Translations under genes and position numbers: made by a program
Shown here: positions 16,393 to 25,432 of the stretch, in pieces
How the letters are laid out: each line of letters starts with the position of its first letter
Numbering within the stretch: position 1 is the first letter of the stretch
The notes under the pieces: generated by a model
What the model was told of the DNA's origin: nothing
Seen by the model: only the letters and a program-made list of their open reading frames with translations
The model's database searches: none
Origin: Lentimicrobiaceae bacterium
GTDB lineage: Bacteria > Bacteroidota > Bacteroidia > Bacteroidales > JAGNHN01
Direction of reading: 5' to 3'
DNA length: 64,000 nucleotides
NCBI GenBank assembly: GCA_018001695.1
Contig: JAGNHN010000011.1
Location: 1-64,000, forward strand

Positions 16393-16697
16393 GGCTTAGG
16401 AGCTAATTATCAGATAATTACGAATTACCTATGAAATCAATTTACAGTTATCAGTTTTCGGTGACTATTGATCGCTGATCGCTGGAAACTGATCGACTGT
16501 TTGAGGTTGGGCTCCAAAAACGAACAGGTTAAGCACTTCAACGTAACTAAAGAGAACACAACTATCTACATTAATTGTACTCCTGCTATTCAAGACTCAT
16601 TCTAAATATAGAAAAGAAATGCGTATGATTATTATGTTTCGTAAATTTACGAACAACAATTCATGGATTTTTTCATCCTGATACAAGCACTCCAACG
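16376..16697. repeat. Intergenic repeats and cytochrome leader
   Basis: Bases 16376-16393 are tandem TTAGGAATTAGG units; 16418-16430 has the ACGAATTACC type; 16444-16490 has CAGTTATCAG and GATCGCTGATCGCTGG units of the family seen at 595-660 and 1518-1572, here in the opposite orientation. From 16500 to 16697 there is no repeat and no gene. A perfect 16-bp palindrome TTCGTAAATTTACGAA lies at 16638-16653, 45 bases before the cytochrome gene, and is a candidate operator. Confidence 0.7.
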
Positions 16698-19181
16698 ATG
16701 AAAAAAACGATCCTTCTCTGGCTCATTGCAATCGCAGTAGCATTTGTGATCATTACGGGATTGGCAGGTACCGGAGAAAGAACCGCCCCTGCCACATTCG
16801 GGCGAAATCTCATCACACAAGCAGGCGTCTGCCCTCCTTTCTTTTTATATGATGAAGCGGGTGCCCTTATAGATCCTGTGCATGATATCAACAGTAACAA
16901 ACCATACTCACCAAGGCAAACATGCGGTAAATGCCACGATTACGAAAAAATCACGCAGGGATTCCATTTTCAGCAGGGTAAAGATGAAGCAGCAGCTCAA
17001 AGCTACACAGATCGGTATCAATGGGTTACACACCCAGGCAACTATGGTGGAAACTGGTGTTCTCCGGCACCCCTGTACAACTACCTTTCACAAAAACAAA
17101 ACACAGGTCCACGGGAAATGGACATGACGTCCTTCACATTCATAACCAGCGGGTGTGGGTCTTGTCATCCCGGTGGTGGTCCGCTTGAGTATGACCGAAA
17201 CGGTTATCGTTATGACCGCTACATGGATAGTGTTGGTTACACGGCCGGAGGGATCAACGACTATGATGGTGACTATTACAAGTCCCATTGGAACCGCAGC
17301 GGTGTCGCTGAAGGCGACTGCAATATGTGTCATTATCCGGAATATGATTTCAAGGAAAGAAATGCGCATTTGGCAAAATGGAACTTTCGATGGATGGCTA
17401 CGGCAGGGTCCGGATTGGCCAGGGTGGATGGCTCTGTTAAGGACAATACGCAGATAAGCCTGGTTTACGACCTGCGTAAGTTTGACAATGAAGGCAAACT
17501 GTCGATGCACCTTGTTCGCGAACCACGAAATCAGGCCTGCCTGAATTGTCATTCCAAACCTCAATGGAAAAAGCGGGGTGCTTCCTTTACCCCATTCACG
17601 GATGTCCATATTGCAAAAGGCCTTAAATGTGTGGACTGTCACCCTGCCGGTTCCATGGCCGTGGACCCAAGGATCAATGGCAAGGAAACACATCAATTTG
17701 GCAAAGGGGATGACCCTGGTGGCCAGGTCAGAAACGACTTAGATAATACCATGCGCACATGCGAAGACTGCCATATTAGTGGGTATCTGAATGCCCCTAT
17801 TGCCAGTCATAACTGGTTACCTGCCTTGCATCTGGAAAAGCTGAGTTGCCAAGCATGCCATATCCCACAGCGCAAGGTCAAGTCGGCACTGGTTCAAACC
17901 AGCGATGTCTTCAATCCAGGAACGAAGATCAATCCTCCTTCCAAATACATCTGGACTTTCTATGACCAGTATATGGCATACTGGAATCATTACGGTGAGC
18001 TTAGCATGTTTACCGCCGCCGATCAGCCAACGGATCCGTTTGTTCCGGTATATGCCAGGTATAAAGGCAAGATATTTCCCATAAATGCGGTGCACAGCGC
18101 ATGGCCCGGCATAGAGACCGAAGGGAAGCCTGGGCTCCATCAGCCGAGGATGAAAGATATTTATGAAATGTGGATGTCACATCGCACTGACAGCACGCAA
18201 TATGCCCTTCTGAGCGTGATACGTGACGACAACCTTGATGGAATTCCGGAAGTGAACCGTGCGGAGGAAATTGATGCCTTTATTGAATCGGTCAGTTCAC
18301 ATCTCCAACAATCAGGGTATGACCTGGATTCCGGACGCAGGGTGGTCTGGGTTAACAATGACAGAATATATTACAATGGAAACCAATTCAAACTTATTGA
18401 GAAAGAACTACATGAATCAAGTCCCTATGCTTCCGTTCACAAGTACAGTCATGATGTCTTTCCTGCCCGGGCAGCCCTGGGTTCCAGGTCTTGCACAGAA
18501 TGTCATTCCTCCCGGTCTGATTTCTTCTTTGCCCAGGTAGTCAGGTATCCGTTTGGGGATGATGCTAAACCTGTCTACGAGATCCAGTATGAAAAGCTAG
18601 GATTGGCAAAATACCAGGTGTGGAGTTCTGTTGTCCGGGAACAGTATATTAAGCCGGTCAGCTTTGTTGCCATGACATTGCTACTGCTATGGCTTTTATT
18701 AAGCTTGATCCTCCATGTCAATCTCCGTTTGGGATTGATTGGTATGAGCCGTTCGCTACTCTATTTTTTTTGGACTATCATGCTTGCTTTTCTGGTCCTG
18801 GTTTTTCTGCGTCCGGATTTGCATTCCTATATACTACCGGAACCGATCTGGATCGACAGTAATCATTTCTATATCTGCATTGTTGCATTCCTGGCAGGGG
18901 TTTATTTCTGGATGGATTTCAGAAACAAGCATCAAAGGAGGCATTGGGTGACCTGGTCAATGGGATTTTTTGTTGGCCTGGCGTTTTTCAGCGGCGTGCT
19001 GATGCTGCTCAAATGGCAAGCCATTGATACAATGGTGCGGGTCGCTTATACGCTTTTTGACACATCCATTCTGTTGCTATTACTAGCTTCCATCGTATTG
19101 CTCATGCAATGTCAAAACAAGACTGTAGCAAATCAAGAACTTTCATATCATGCATCAACCGGAGGAGAATTGCCATCATAA
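16698..19181 (+). CDS. Octaheme c-type cytochrome with C-terminal five-helix membrane domain
   Basis: 827 residues. An N-terminal signal or anchor helix (about 4-22) exports the protein. Eight CxxCH heme sites begin at C76, C153, C208, C281, C311, C355, C384 and C599; none has the CxxCK or long-spaced form. From about 653 to 820 five hydrophobic helices anchor the C-terminus, with several histidines at helix ends. The design suggests electron transfer between a membrane quinone pool and periplasmic or surface partners. It resembles uncharacterised multiheme cytochromes of anaerobes rather than NrfA, Otr or MccA by motif content, so substrate and direction are unknown. A rhodanese-like gene follows directly. 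Confidence 0.88.
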   Translation: MKKTILLWLIAIAVAFVIITGLAGTGERTAPATFGRNLITQAGVCPPFFLYDEAGALIDPVHDINSNKPYSPRQTCGKCHDYEKITQGFHFQQGKDEAAAQSYTDRYQWVTHPGNYGGNWCSPAPLYNYLSQKQNTGPREMDMTSFTFITSGCGSCHPGGGPLEYDRNGYRYDRYMDSVGYTAGGINDYDGDYYKSHWNRSGVAEGDCNMCHYPEYDFKERNAHLAKWNFRWMATAGSGLARVDGSVKDNTQISLVYDLRKFDNEGKLSMHLVREPRNQACLNCHSKPQWKKRGASFTPFTDVHIAKGLKCVDCHPAGSMAVDPRINGKETHQFGKGDDPGGQVRNDLDNTMRTCEDCHISGYLNAPIASHNWLPALHLEKLSCQACHIPQRKVKSALVQTSDVFNPGTKINPPSKYIWTFYDQYMAYWNHYGELSMFTAADQPTDPFVPVYARYKGKIFPINAVHSAWPGIETEGKPGLHQPRMKDIYEMWMSHRTDSTQYALLSVIRDDNLDGIPEVNRAEEIDAFIESVSSHLQQSGYDLDSGRRVVWVNNDRIYYNGNQFKLIEKELHESSPYASVHKYSHDVFPARAALGSRSCTECHSSRSDFFFAQVVRYPFGDDAKPVYEIQYEKLGLAKYQVWSSVVREQYIKPVSFVAMTLLLLWLLLSLILHVNLRLGLIGMSRSLLYFFWTIMLAFLVLVFLRPDLHSYILPEPIWIDSNHFYICIVAFLAGVYFWMDFRNKHQRRHWVTWSMGFFVGLAFFSGVLMLLKWQAIDTMVRVAYTLFDTSILLLLLASIVLLMQCQNKTVANQELSYHASTGGELPS

Positions 19182-19182
19182 A

Positions 19183-19584
19183 ATGCTATCGTTTCATTCT
19201 GTAGATGGTAAGCTTGTTATAGGTCCGTCAGAGCTATACTCATTGCGGGATTCCGTGGACATCTGTGTCTTAGATGTCCGGGAAACCTACCTTTCATACC
19301 ACAAGCGAATGGGATTGAATAACATCATGTATATACCGCTGAGCGAATTACATGAGAAGCACTCCCTGATTCAGGCCGGTAAACTGTGCATTTTGGTTGA
19401 TGCCGCAGGGTTGCGGAGTAAGGAGGCCTACCTGCTTTTGCGAGAACTGGGCTATACACAATTAGCCATTTTAGGGGGCGGAATGATTGAGTGGGAAAGG
19501 GCAGGATTACCTGTCGTTACCGATCGGCTTGAACAACTTGATGGATCCTGCATGTGCCAGTTGAAAGGGCGGAGCAGAGATTGA
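19183..19584 (+). CDS. Rhodanese-like protein lacking the catalytic cysteine
   Basis: 133 residues from the ATG at 19183, one base after the cytochrome stop. The rhodanese fold is visible in VCLDVRE-like ICVLDVRET, the MYIPLSEL strand and the C-terminal AILGGGMIEWERAGLPV. The active-site loop reads VDAAGLRS where active enzymes have xCxxGxRS, so the catalytic cysteine is replaced by D73; C69 is four residues earlier. A C-terminal tail carries C123 and C125 as a CxC pair. Thiosulfate sulfurtransferase activity is therefore unlikely, and a binding or relay role is possible. GGAGGAG at 19161-19167 may serve as its ribosome binding site. An earlier in-frame start at 19150 overlaps the cytochrome. 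Confidence 0.8.
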   Translation: MLSFHSVDGKLVIGPSELYSLRDSVDICVLDVRETYLSYHKRMGLNNIMYIPLSELHEKHSLIQAGKLCILVDAAGLRSKEAYLLLRELGYTQLAILGGGMIEWERAGLPVVTDRLEQLDGSCMCQLKGRSRD

Positions 19585-19710
19585 TGTCTGTGAAGGGGAA
19601 TACCCGTAACAATGGGTCGATTATCACAAGACGAGTACTTATCCTTAATACCGTCTAAATGTGCACACACTCGGTCTAGCAAGTGATCAATGCGTTTGAG
19701 ATGTGAGAAT

Positions 19711-19740
19711 ACGGCGTGATCGCTTACGCGATCACGCCGT
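19711..19740. other. Perfect 13-bp inverted repeat downstream of the tRNA genes
   Basis: ACGGCGTGATCGC, a 4-base TTAC loop, and the exact complement. It lies 6 bases beyond the 3' end of tRNA-Leu and could end or process the tRNA transcript on the minus strand. No strong T-run follows on either strand, so it is not a classical terminator. Bases 19585-19710 hold nothing else that can be recognised. Confidence 0.7.
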
Positions 19741-19746
19741 TTCAGG

Positions 19747-19830
19747 TACCCGGAGCGGGAGTCGAACCCGCACAGCCGTGGGGCCAAGGGATTTTAAGTC
19801 CCTCGTGTCTACCAGTTCCACCATCCGGGC
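19747..19830 (-). tRNA. tRNA-Leu (anticodon TAA)
   Basis: 84 nt including the discriminator A at 19747. The acceptor arms GCCCGGA and TCCGGGT pair with one G-T wobble, the anticodon loop reads CTTAAAA, there is a long variable arm as expected for leucine, and the T-loop is GTTCGACTC. The 3' CCA is not encoded. Confidence 0.95.
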
Positions 19831-19877
19831 AGACAGTAAAAAACCTCCCGTATCTGAGAGGTTCTTGTTCGATGCTG

Positions 19878-19950
19878 AGCGGAAAACGGGACTCGAACCC
19901 GCGACCCTAACCTTGGCAAGGTTATGCTCTACCAACTGAGCTATTTCCGC
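19878..19950 (-). tRNA. tRNA-Gly (anticodon GCC)
   Basis: 73 nt. The acceptor arm starts GCGGAAA, the D-arm is GCTCAGTTGGTAGAGC, the anticodon stem ACCTT/AAGGT holds GCC, and the T-arm is GCGGGTTCGAGTCCCG-like. CCA is not encoded. It is transcribed before tRNA-Leu, 47 bases upstream of it on the minus strand. Confidence 0.95.
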
Positions 19951-20030
19951 TAATGGGAGTGCAAATATACATGCTTTCTCTGATTCGGTACAAGAAAATT
20001 TTTGAAAAAAATTCAAAGAACATAGCTGTT

Positions 20031-22688
20031 TCAGGATTTCTGCTTCTTCTCCTGGGATTTTCGAAGTAACTTCTTGATTTCGTTGAGTTTCATCAAAGCT
20101 TCTACGGGGGTGAGGGTATCCACATCAATATTGAGGATGTCGTCGCGTATCTGCTCCAGCAAGGGATCATCCAACTGGAAAAAGCTCAACTGGAAGGGGG
20201 AGCCGGATGAGTGGGACGCTTTTCTTCGTCCGGCCTCCGGGCCGGCAAGCTGGGCATGGCTGTGAGAGGATTCCAGTTTGCCCAGCAGGTCATGTGCACG
20301 CTGAATGACGCTGGCGGGCATTCCCGCCATCCGGGCCACATGGATGCCGAAGCTGTGTTCGCTGCCGCCTGGCATCAGCTTGCGGATGAAGATCACCTTA
20401 TTACCAACCTCCCTGACGGCCACATTATAATTACGTATCCGTGGCATAGAGGCGGCCATTTCGTTCAGCTCGTGGTAGTGAGTTGCAAACAGCACCTTGG
20501 GCCTGAAAACCGGATGTTCGTGCAGAAACTCCGATATGGCCCAGGCGATGCTGATCCCGTCATAGGTACTGGTCCCCCTGCCGATTTCATCGAGCAGTAT
20601 CAGGGAGCGACTGGATATGTTGTTCAGGATACTGGCGGTTTCGTTCATCTCCACCATAAAAGTGGATTCTCCGGAAGAGATATTATCCGAAGCGCCAACC
20701 CTGGTGAAGATCTTATCAACGAGACCCACGCTGGCCTGGGCGGCCGGTACGAAGCTGCCCATCTGAGCCATCAGCACGATGAGGGCAGTTTGCCGGAGCA
20801 GTGCGGATTTTCCGGACATATTGGGTCCGGTAATGATGATGATCTGTTGTTGCTGGTCATCGAGACGCACATCATTGGCCACATAGGATTCTCCGGGTGG
20901 GAGTTGCCGCTCAATCACCGGATGACGCCCCTGGTGGATATCCAGCAGCAGGCTGTCGTTGATCTCGGGCCGGACATAGTTATATTCCCTGGCGATGACT
21001 GAAAAAGCCCGAATGACGTCGAGGCGGGCGATGAGCAGGGCATTGCGCTGAATCGGATCGATGTACTCCGTGACGGAAGTCAGGAGCTCGCTGTAGATCC
21101 GGTTTTCCATTGCAGCGATCTTCTCTTCAGCGCCTAATATCTTCTCCTCGTATTCCTTCAGTTCATCGGTGATATAACGTTCAGCATTGACCAGGGTTTG
21201 CTTGCGATGCCATTCGGGTGGTACTTTGGATTTGTGCGCATTGGTCACTTCGAGGTAGTAACCAAACACATTGTTATACCCAATTTTCAGGGAGGTGATA
21301 CCGGTCCGTGCTGCTTCCTGATGCTGGATATTTGCCAGGAATTCCTTGCCTGAGGTAGCCAGGTTACGCAGTTCGTCCAGCTCCGAGTCCACGCCTTCGC
21401 GGATGATATTGCCCTTGGCGAGTGTAGCGGGAGGATCATCCTGTAGTACGGCAAAGATGCGATCGCGGATCACAGCACAGGCATTGAGCTGATCGCCGGT
21501 TTTCTGTAACGGCGCGATGCGGGCAGCGAGGCAGGCGTCCCTGACAGGCGCAATGGCCTGAAGTGCCCGGGCAAGCTGCAGCATCTCCCTGGGCCCTGCT
21601 TTCCCGACTGCTACGCGGGAGATCAGTCGCTCCAGGTCCCCTACCCTTTTGATCTGCTGCGTCAGAAGATCCAGAAAATCCTGATCAGCCAGCAGATAAT
21701 CCACCATGTCATGTCTTTCCACGATGGCCTGACGGTCCTTCAGCGGCAGGAGCATCCACCTACGCAGCAGTCGACTTCCCATTGGGGTCAGCGTCTGGTC
21801 CATCACATCAAACAGCGTGGTCGCGTCTTCATGGGTCGATTGCAGCAACTCCAGGTTCCGGATGGTGAAGCGATCGAGCCAAACATAATGGTCTTCCTCA
21901 AGGCGTCGTATCTGGGCGATGTGCGATAGTTTATCATGCTGGGTTTCAGAGAGGTAGTGGAGGGCTGCACCGGCAGCTATGATACCGTCGGGCAGATCTT
22001 CCACGCCAAACCCCTTGAGGCTGAGGGTCCCAAAGTGCCGAAGCAGCAGATCTCTGGCATATTCTTCCGTGAATACCCAATCCTCGAAGGTGGAGGTATA
22101 GAAGCGTCCACCGAAAGCCTCCTGAAAGGGCTTAAGTTTGCTTCGCTGGAGGATTACCTCACTGGGACGAAAAGTTTGCAGGAGCTTATCGATGGATTCA
22201 TAGGAACCCTGAGCGACATAGAATTCACCTGTACTCACATCCAGGAACGCGATACCACCCTGGTGGCCAATCATATGAAGACTGGCCAGGAAGTTGTTGG
22301 TCTTGTGATCCAGGACTTTATCAGAGAATACGATCCCGGGTGTGACCAGTTCCGTGACACCCCTTTTCACGATGGTTTTAGCCATCTTGGGATCTTCGAG
22401 CTGGTCGCAGATGGCAACCCTTTGTCCGGCCTTCACCAATTTGGGAAGATAGGTATCCAGGGCATGATGGGGGAAACCGGCCAGTTCAATATGCGAGGCC
22501 GCTCCGTTGGCACGGCGGGTCAGCACAATGCCCAGGATCTCGGCCGCCCGCACTGCATCGCTGCCAAATGTCTCATAGAAATCCCCTACCCTGAACAACA
22601 ACAGGGCGTCGGGGTACTTCGCCTTGATGGCATTGTATTGCTTCATCAGCGGGGTCTCCGCTGTTTCTTTGCCTTGTTTCCTGGCCAC
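20031..22688 (-). CDS. mutS: DNA mismatch repair protein MutS
   Basis: 885 residues from the GTG at 22688. The N-terminal mismatch-binding domain has [10 protein letters not shown] with the Phe-x-Glu wedge, and the C-terminal ATPase has [13 protein letters not shown] (Walker A), [16 protein letters not shown] (Walker B) and [11 protein letters not shown]. It recognises mismatches and recruits MutL, which is not in the window. The open frame reaches a TTG at 22712, but that codon lies inside the -7 box of the promoter at 22710-22739, upstream of the expected start site, so the GTG (or the ATG at 22646) is the real start. The C-terminal 40 residues hold the [11 protein letters not shown] tetramerisation helix. 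Confidence 0.96.
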   Translation of the reverse strand: MARKQGKETAETPLMKQYNAIKAKYPDALLLFRVGDFYETFGSDAVRAAEILGIVLTRRANGAASHIELAGFPHHALDTYLPKLVKAGQRVAICDQLEDPKMAKTIVKRGVTELVTPGIVFSDKVLDHKTNNFLASLHMIGHQGGIAFLDVSTGEFYVAQGSYESIDKLLQTFRPSEVILQRSKLKPFQEAFGGRFYTSTFEDWVFTEEYARDLLLRHFGTLSLKGFGVEDLPDGIIAAGAALHYLSETQHDKLSHIAQIRRLEEDHYVWLDRFTIRNLELLQSTHEDATTLFDVMDQTLTPMGSRLLRRWMLLPLKDRQAIVERHDMVDYLLADQDFLDLLTQQIKRVGDLERLISRVAVGKAGPREMLQLARALQAIAPVRDACLAARIAPLQKTGDQLNACAVIRDRIFAVLQDDPPATLAKGNIIREGVDSELDELRNLATSGKEFLANIQHQEAARTGITSLKIGYNNVFGYYLEVTNAHKSKVPPEWHRKQTLVNAERYITDELKEYEEKILGAEEKIAAMENRIYSELLTSVTEYIDPIQRNALLIARLDVIRAFSVIAREYNYVRPEINDSLLLDIHQGRHPVIERQLPPGESYVANDVRLDDQQQQIIIITGPNMSGKSALLRQTALIVLMAQMGSFVPAAQASVGLVDKIFTRVGASDNISSGESTFMVEMNETASILNNISSRSLILLDEIGRGTSTYDGISIAWAISEFLHEHPVFRPKVLFATHYHELNEMAASMPRIRNYNVAVREVGNKVIFIRKLMPGGSEHSFGIHVARMAGMPASVIQRAHDLLGKLESSHSHAQLAGPEAGRRKASHSSGSPFQLSFFQLDDPLLEQIRDDILNIDVDTLTPVEALMKLNEIKKLLRKSQEKKQKS

Positions 22689-22709
22689 CTTCTCACTGCT
22701 TGTCCAGCA

Positions 22710-22739
22710 CAAAGATACTTTTTATGCCCTGGTTTCCAA
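22710..22739 (-). promoter_or_regulatory. mutS promoter
   Basis: Minus strand: TTG at 22739-22737, exactly 19 bases, TATCTTTG at 22717-22710. The start site should fall near 22703, giving a leader of about 15 bases before the GTG. Confidence 0.8.
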
Positions 22740-22824
22740 GGATCGCTTCCACCCCGTTCGATGAGGATTTTATCAACAAACTGGTTCAATACAGGTTGGG
22801 CTCAGGGGCGAAAACAGTCTGTTT

Positions 22825-22853
22825 TTGAAACCAATCCTCATATTGTACCTTTG
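22825..22853 (+). promoter_or_regulatory. Promoter of the TrmH-family methyltransferase gene
   Basis: TTG at 22825-22827, 18 bases, TACCTTTG at 22846-22853, 17 bases before the ATG. Divergent from the mutS promoter. Confidence 0.7.
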
Positions 22854-22870
22854 CTGCACCAGGGAATGAT

Positions 22871-23440
22871 ATGATACAGAACAAGGTTGTGAAGAAATTA
22901 AGCATGGAAGAGCTGGGGCGACTTGATGCGGAGACGTATAAGTCGAGCTCCAAGATACCGCTGGTAGTGGTTCTGGACAATATCCGCAGTCAGCAGAACA
23001 CAGGATCGGTATTCAGAACCGGGGATGCTTACCGCATCGAGGCACTCTACCTTTGCGGTATAACTGCCACCCCGCCCCACCGAGAGATTCACAGAAGTGC
23101 CCTGGGTGCCACAGAAACGGTGGACTGGAGATATTTCCATACTACCAGAGAAGCCATTGCTGACTTAAGAAGTAAGGGATATACCATTGCCGGCATCGAA
23201 CAGATGGCAGGGAGTGTTTCATTAAATGATTTTAAAGTCCCTGGGAATCAGCCTCTGGCCGTCATCTTCGGGAACGAAGTTGAAGGCTTGTCTGAGGACA
23301 TCCTGCAAGAGCTGGATCTGGCGATCGAGTTACCCCAATACGGCACCAAACACTCACTCAATATCAGCGTGTGTGCCGGCATTGTTATCTGGAACATATT
23401 CAATCAATTCGTTGAACAAAGGCCTGAAGCTTGGCGTTAA
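22871..23440 (+). CDS. SpoU/TrmH-family RNA 2'-O-methyltransferase
   Basis: 189 residues, a single SPOUT domain without the N-terminal RNA-binding extension of RlmB. Motif 1 is NIRSQQNTGSVFRTGDA, with the conserved Asn and Arg; motif 2 is VIFGNEVEGLS; motif 3 is ELPQYGTKHSLNISVCAGIVIW, which forms the trefoil knot binding S-adenosylmethionine. Such enzymes methylate ribose in tRNA or rRNA; TrmH (tRNA G18) and TrmL are both possible, and sequence alone does not decide. It is divergent from mutS. Confidence 0.9.
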   Translation: MIQNKVVKKLSMEELGRLDAETYKSSSKIPLVVVLDNIRSQQNTGSVFRTGDAYRIEALYLCGITATPPHREIHRSALGATETVDWRYFHTTREAIADLRSKGYTIAGIEQMAGSVSLNDFKVPGNQPLAVIFGNEVEGLSEDILQELDLAIELPQYGTKHSLNISVCAGIVIWNIFNQFVEQRPEAWR

Positions 23441-23488
23441 TCTGATAACGCTGTTTGTTGAAAACTCAGCGAGGTGTGTTGTTAATCA

Positions 23489-23520
23489 TTGCACAACAAA
23501 TCAGGCTTTTACTATCTTTG
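23489..23520 (+). promoter_or_regulatory. Promoter of the OmpA/TPR lipoprotein gene
   Basis: TTG at 23489-23491, 21 bases, TATCTTTG at 23513-23520. The spacing is longer than ideal. It leaves a leader of about 45 bases before the ATG at 23570. Confidence 0.6.
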
Positions 23521-23569
23521 CACCGGATTTGAAAGGATAATTTTATACAAACCCATAAAACGCACGACA

Positions 23570-25366
23570 ATGATCAGAAAGATCAATTTCAGGTTGTTCG
23601 CAGGAATGGCGCTTACTGCACTGGTTTTAAGCAGCTGTGGATTAAGCCGCATGGTGAAGAATTACAACCAGGTGAAATATGAAGTAGAACCGCAGGTACT
23701 GGAAGCCCACGGAGGCAAAGCCGCTGTTCAGGTTAAAGGTCAGATCCCGCCAAAGTACTTCCATCGCCGGGCTACCATCACCTTCACACCAGTTCTTGAG
23801 TTTCAGGGCGGAGAATCCAAGTTGAAGTCGGCTACGCTGAAGGGTGAAAAGTCAACCGCCACAGGGACCACCATCAGCAGGAAGACAGGTGGCAATTTCA
23901 CCTGGAATGATGTGATCACCTATGATCCTTCGATGAATGCCTCCCAGCTGATGGCCAGGGCTACTGCCACGCTGCGTAAAAAGACGGTGGACCTCGGTAC
24001 TGTAAAACTGGCAGATGGCATCATCAACACCTCATCCCGTTACATGCATGACGAACCTGTGATGGAAGCCAACCGGGAGACAGCCAAGAAGCTGGGTATG
24101 GATCTTTCGGAATATTACGAAAAGGAGACCATCATAACAAAGAAAGCCAACATCTATTTTGTTGTGGATCGTTACGACCTCAACCTCCGTCACGAACTGA
24201 ACAAGGATGCCGCTGCTATGCAGGCACTGGCTGATCTGAAGGCTTTTATGGATCAGGAATGGGTTATCCGCGATATCAGCATCAATGCCTGGGCATCTCC
24301 CGAAGGGGAAGAAAGCCGTAACCAGGGGCTGAGTGAAAACCGTTCCAAGACTGCCAAAAAGTACATCGATGATTATTTCAAGAAATGGCAGGCTGAAAAA
24401 GCCAAGGCTTTGAAAAAGAAAATCAAAGAAATAGAAATTCCGGTCGTTACAACCAACATGAAAGCATTGGGTGAGGACTGGGATGGTTTTATGCGTGCTG
24501 TTGAGCAGTCCCAGATCAAGGATAAAAACATTATTCTCAATGTTGTACGTTCTCAGCCTGATGTAACACGCAGGGAGCAGGAGATTCGCAACATGACTGT
24601 GATTTACAAAGAAATTGAGGATGCCATCCTGCCTCCCCTCCGCCGTGCAGAGATTACCGTCAATAGCTTTGAGCCCAAGCGGACTGATGCGCAGATTGCA
24701 ACCCTTAGCACGAGTCACCCCGATTCACTCACACTGAAAGAGCTCATCTATGCCGGTGAACTGACCAGTGACCTGAACACCAAGCAGGCCATTTATGAAG
24801 CCGCTGTGCGTCTCCATCCTCAAGACTGGAAGGCTTATGCCAACCTGGGATACGTTTTCCTTTCCAACGGACAACTGGATAAGGCTGGGTCTTATCTCGA
24901 CCGTGCCAACACCCTTTCACCCAACAACCCCATAGTACTGAATAACCTGGGTGCGCTGGCTGCCAAAAACGGGGACGATGCCGCTGCAAGGTCTTTCTAC
25001 AAACAAGCACAGGGTAAGGGTGTCAGTGTGGACTACCAGCTGGGCATCCTCAGCATCAAGGATGGTGATTATGCAGCTGCCCTGAAGAGTTTTGGCAATA
25101 CAAAGTGCAATTACAATGTTGCCCTTGCACAGGTTTTGAGTAAAGACCTCACCAATGCGGCCACCAACCTGCGTTGTGCTCCGGAAAATGCCCAGGTATT
25201 CTATCTTCTGGCCATCGTCGGTGCACGCAGCAATGACAGCAATATGGTTTATGACAACCTGAAGAAAGCCATTGCCAGCGATGCAAGCTACAAGGCTCAG
25301 GCTGCCACCGACCGTGAATTCCTTCGCTTCTTTGACAAAGCAGAATTCCAGGCGATTGTAAAATAG
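23570..25366 (+). CDS. Lipoprotein with OmpA-like domain and TPR repeats
   Basis: 598 residues from the ATG at 23570. The signal peptide ends in a lipobox (LVLSSCG, Cys about 23), so it is an exported lipoprotein. Residues about 30-190 are strand-rich with no known family. About 200-300 resembles an OmpA-like peptidoglycan-binding domain (VDRYDLNLRHELN, INAWASPEGEESRNQGLSENRSKTAKKYI), interrupted by a lysine-rich insert. From about 415 TPR units follow (DWKAYANLGYVFLSNGQLDKA, NPIVLNNLGALAAKNGDDAAA). A scaffold between cell wall and outer membrane is likely. A terminator follows. Confidence 0.85.
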   Translation: MIRKINFRLFAGMALTALVLSSCGLSRMVKNYNQVKYEVEPQVLEAHGGKAAVQVKGQIPPKYFHRRATITFTPVLEFQGGESKLKSATLKGEKSTATGTTISRKTGGNFTWNDVITYDPSMNASQLMARATATLRKKTVDLGTVKLADGIINTSSRYMHDEPVMEANRETAKKLGMDLSEYYEKETIITKKANIYFVVDRYDLNLRHELNKDAAAMQALADLKAFMDQEWVIRDISINAWASPEGEESRNQGLSENRSKTAKKYIDDYFKKWQAEKAKALKKKIKEIEIPVVTTNMKALGEDWDGFMRAVEQSQIKDKNIILNVVRSQPDVTRREQEIRNMTVIYKEIEDAILPPLRRAEITVNSFEPKRTDAQIATLSTSHPDSLTLKELIYAGELTSDLNTKQAIYEAAVRLHPQDWKAYANLGYVFLSNGQLDKAGSYLDRANTLSPNNPIVLNNLGALAAKNGDDAAARSFYKQAQGKGVSVDYQLGILSIKDGDYAAALKSFGNTKCNYNVALAQVLSKDLTNAATNLRCAPENAQVFYLLAIVGARSNDSNMVYDNLKKAIASDASYKAQAATDREFLRFFDKAEFQAIVK

Positions 25367-25389
25367 TAATATAGACTAAGAAATTAGAG

Positions 25390-25425
25390 AAGCTGCCTTG
25401 TGAGAAACGGGGCAGCTTTTTTTTT
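25390..25425 (+). terminator. Rho-independent terminator
   Basis: Stem AAGCTGCC / GGCAGCTT with a 13-base loop, followed by seven further T. It ends the lipoprotein transcript before the convergent kinase gene. Confidence 0.88.
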
Positions 25426-25432
25426 GACCTGT

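Noticed and set aside
20211-22874. Several plus-strand open frames inside mutS
   Set aside because: They are shadows of mutS codons without domains or start signals.
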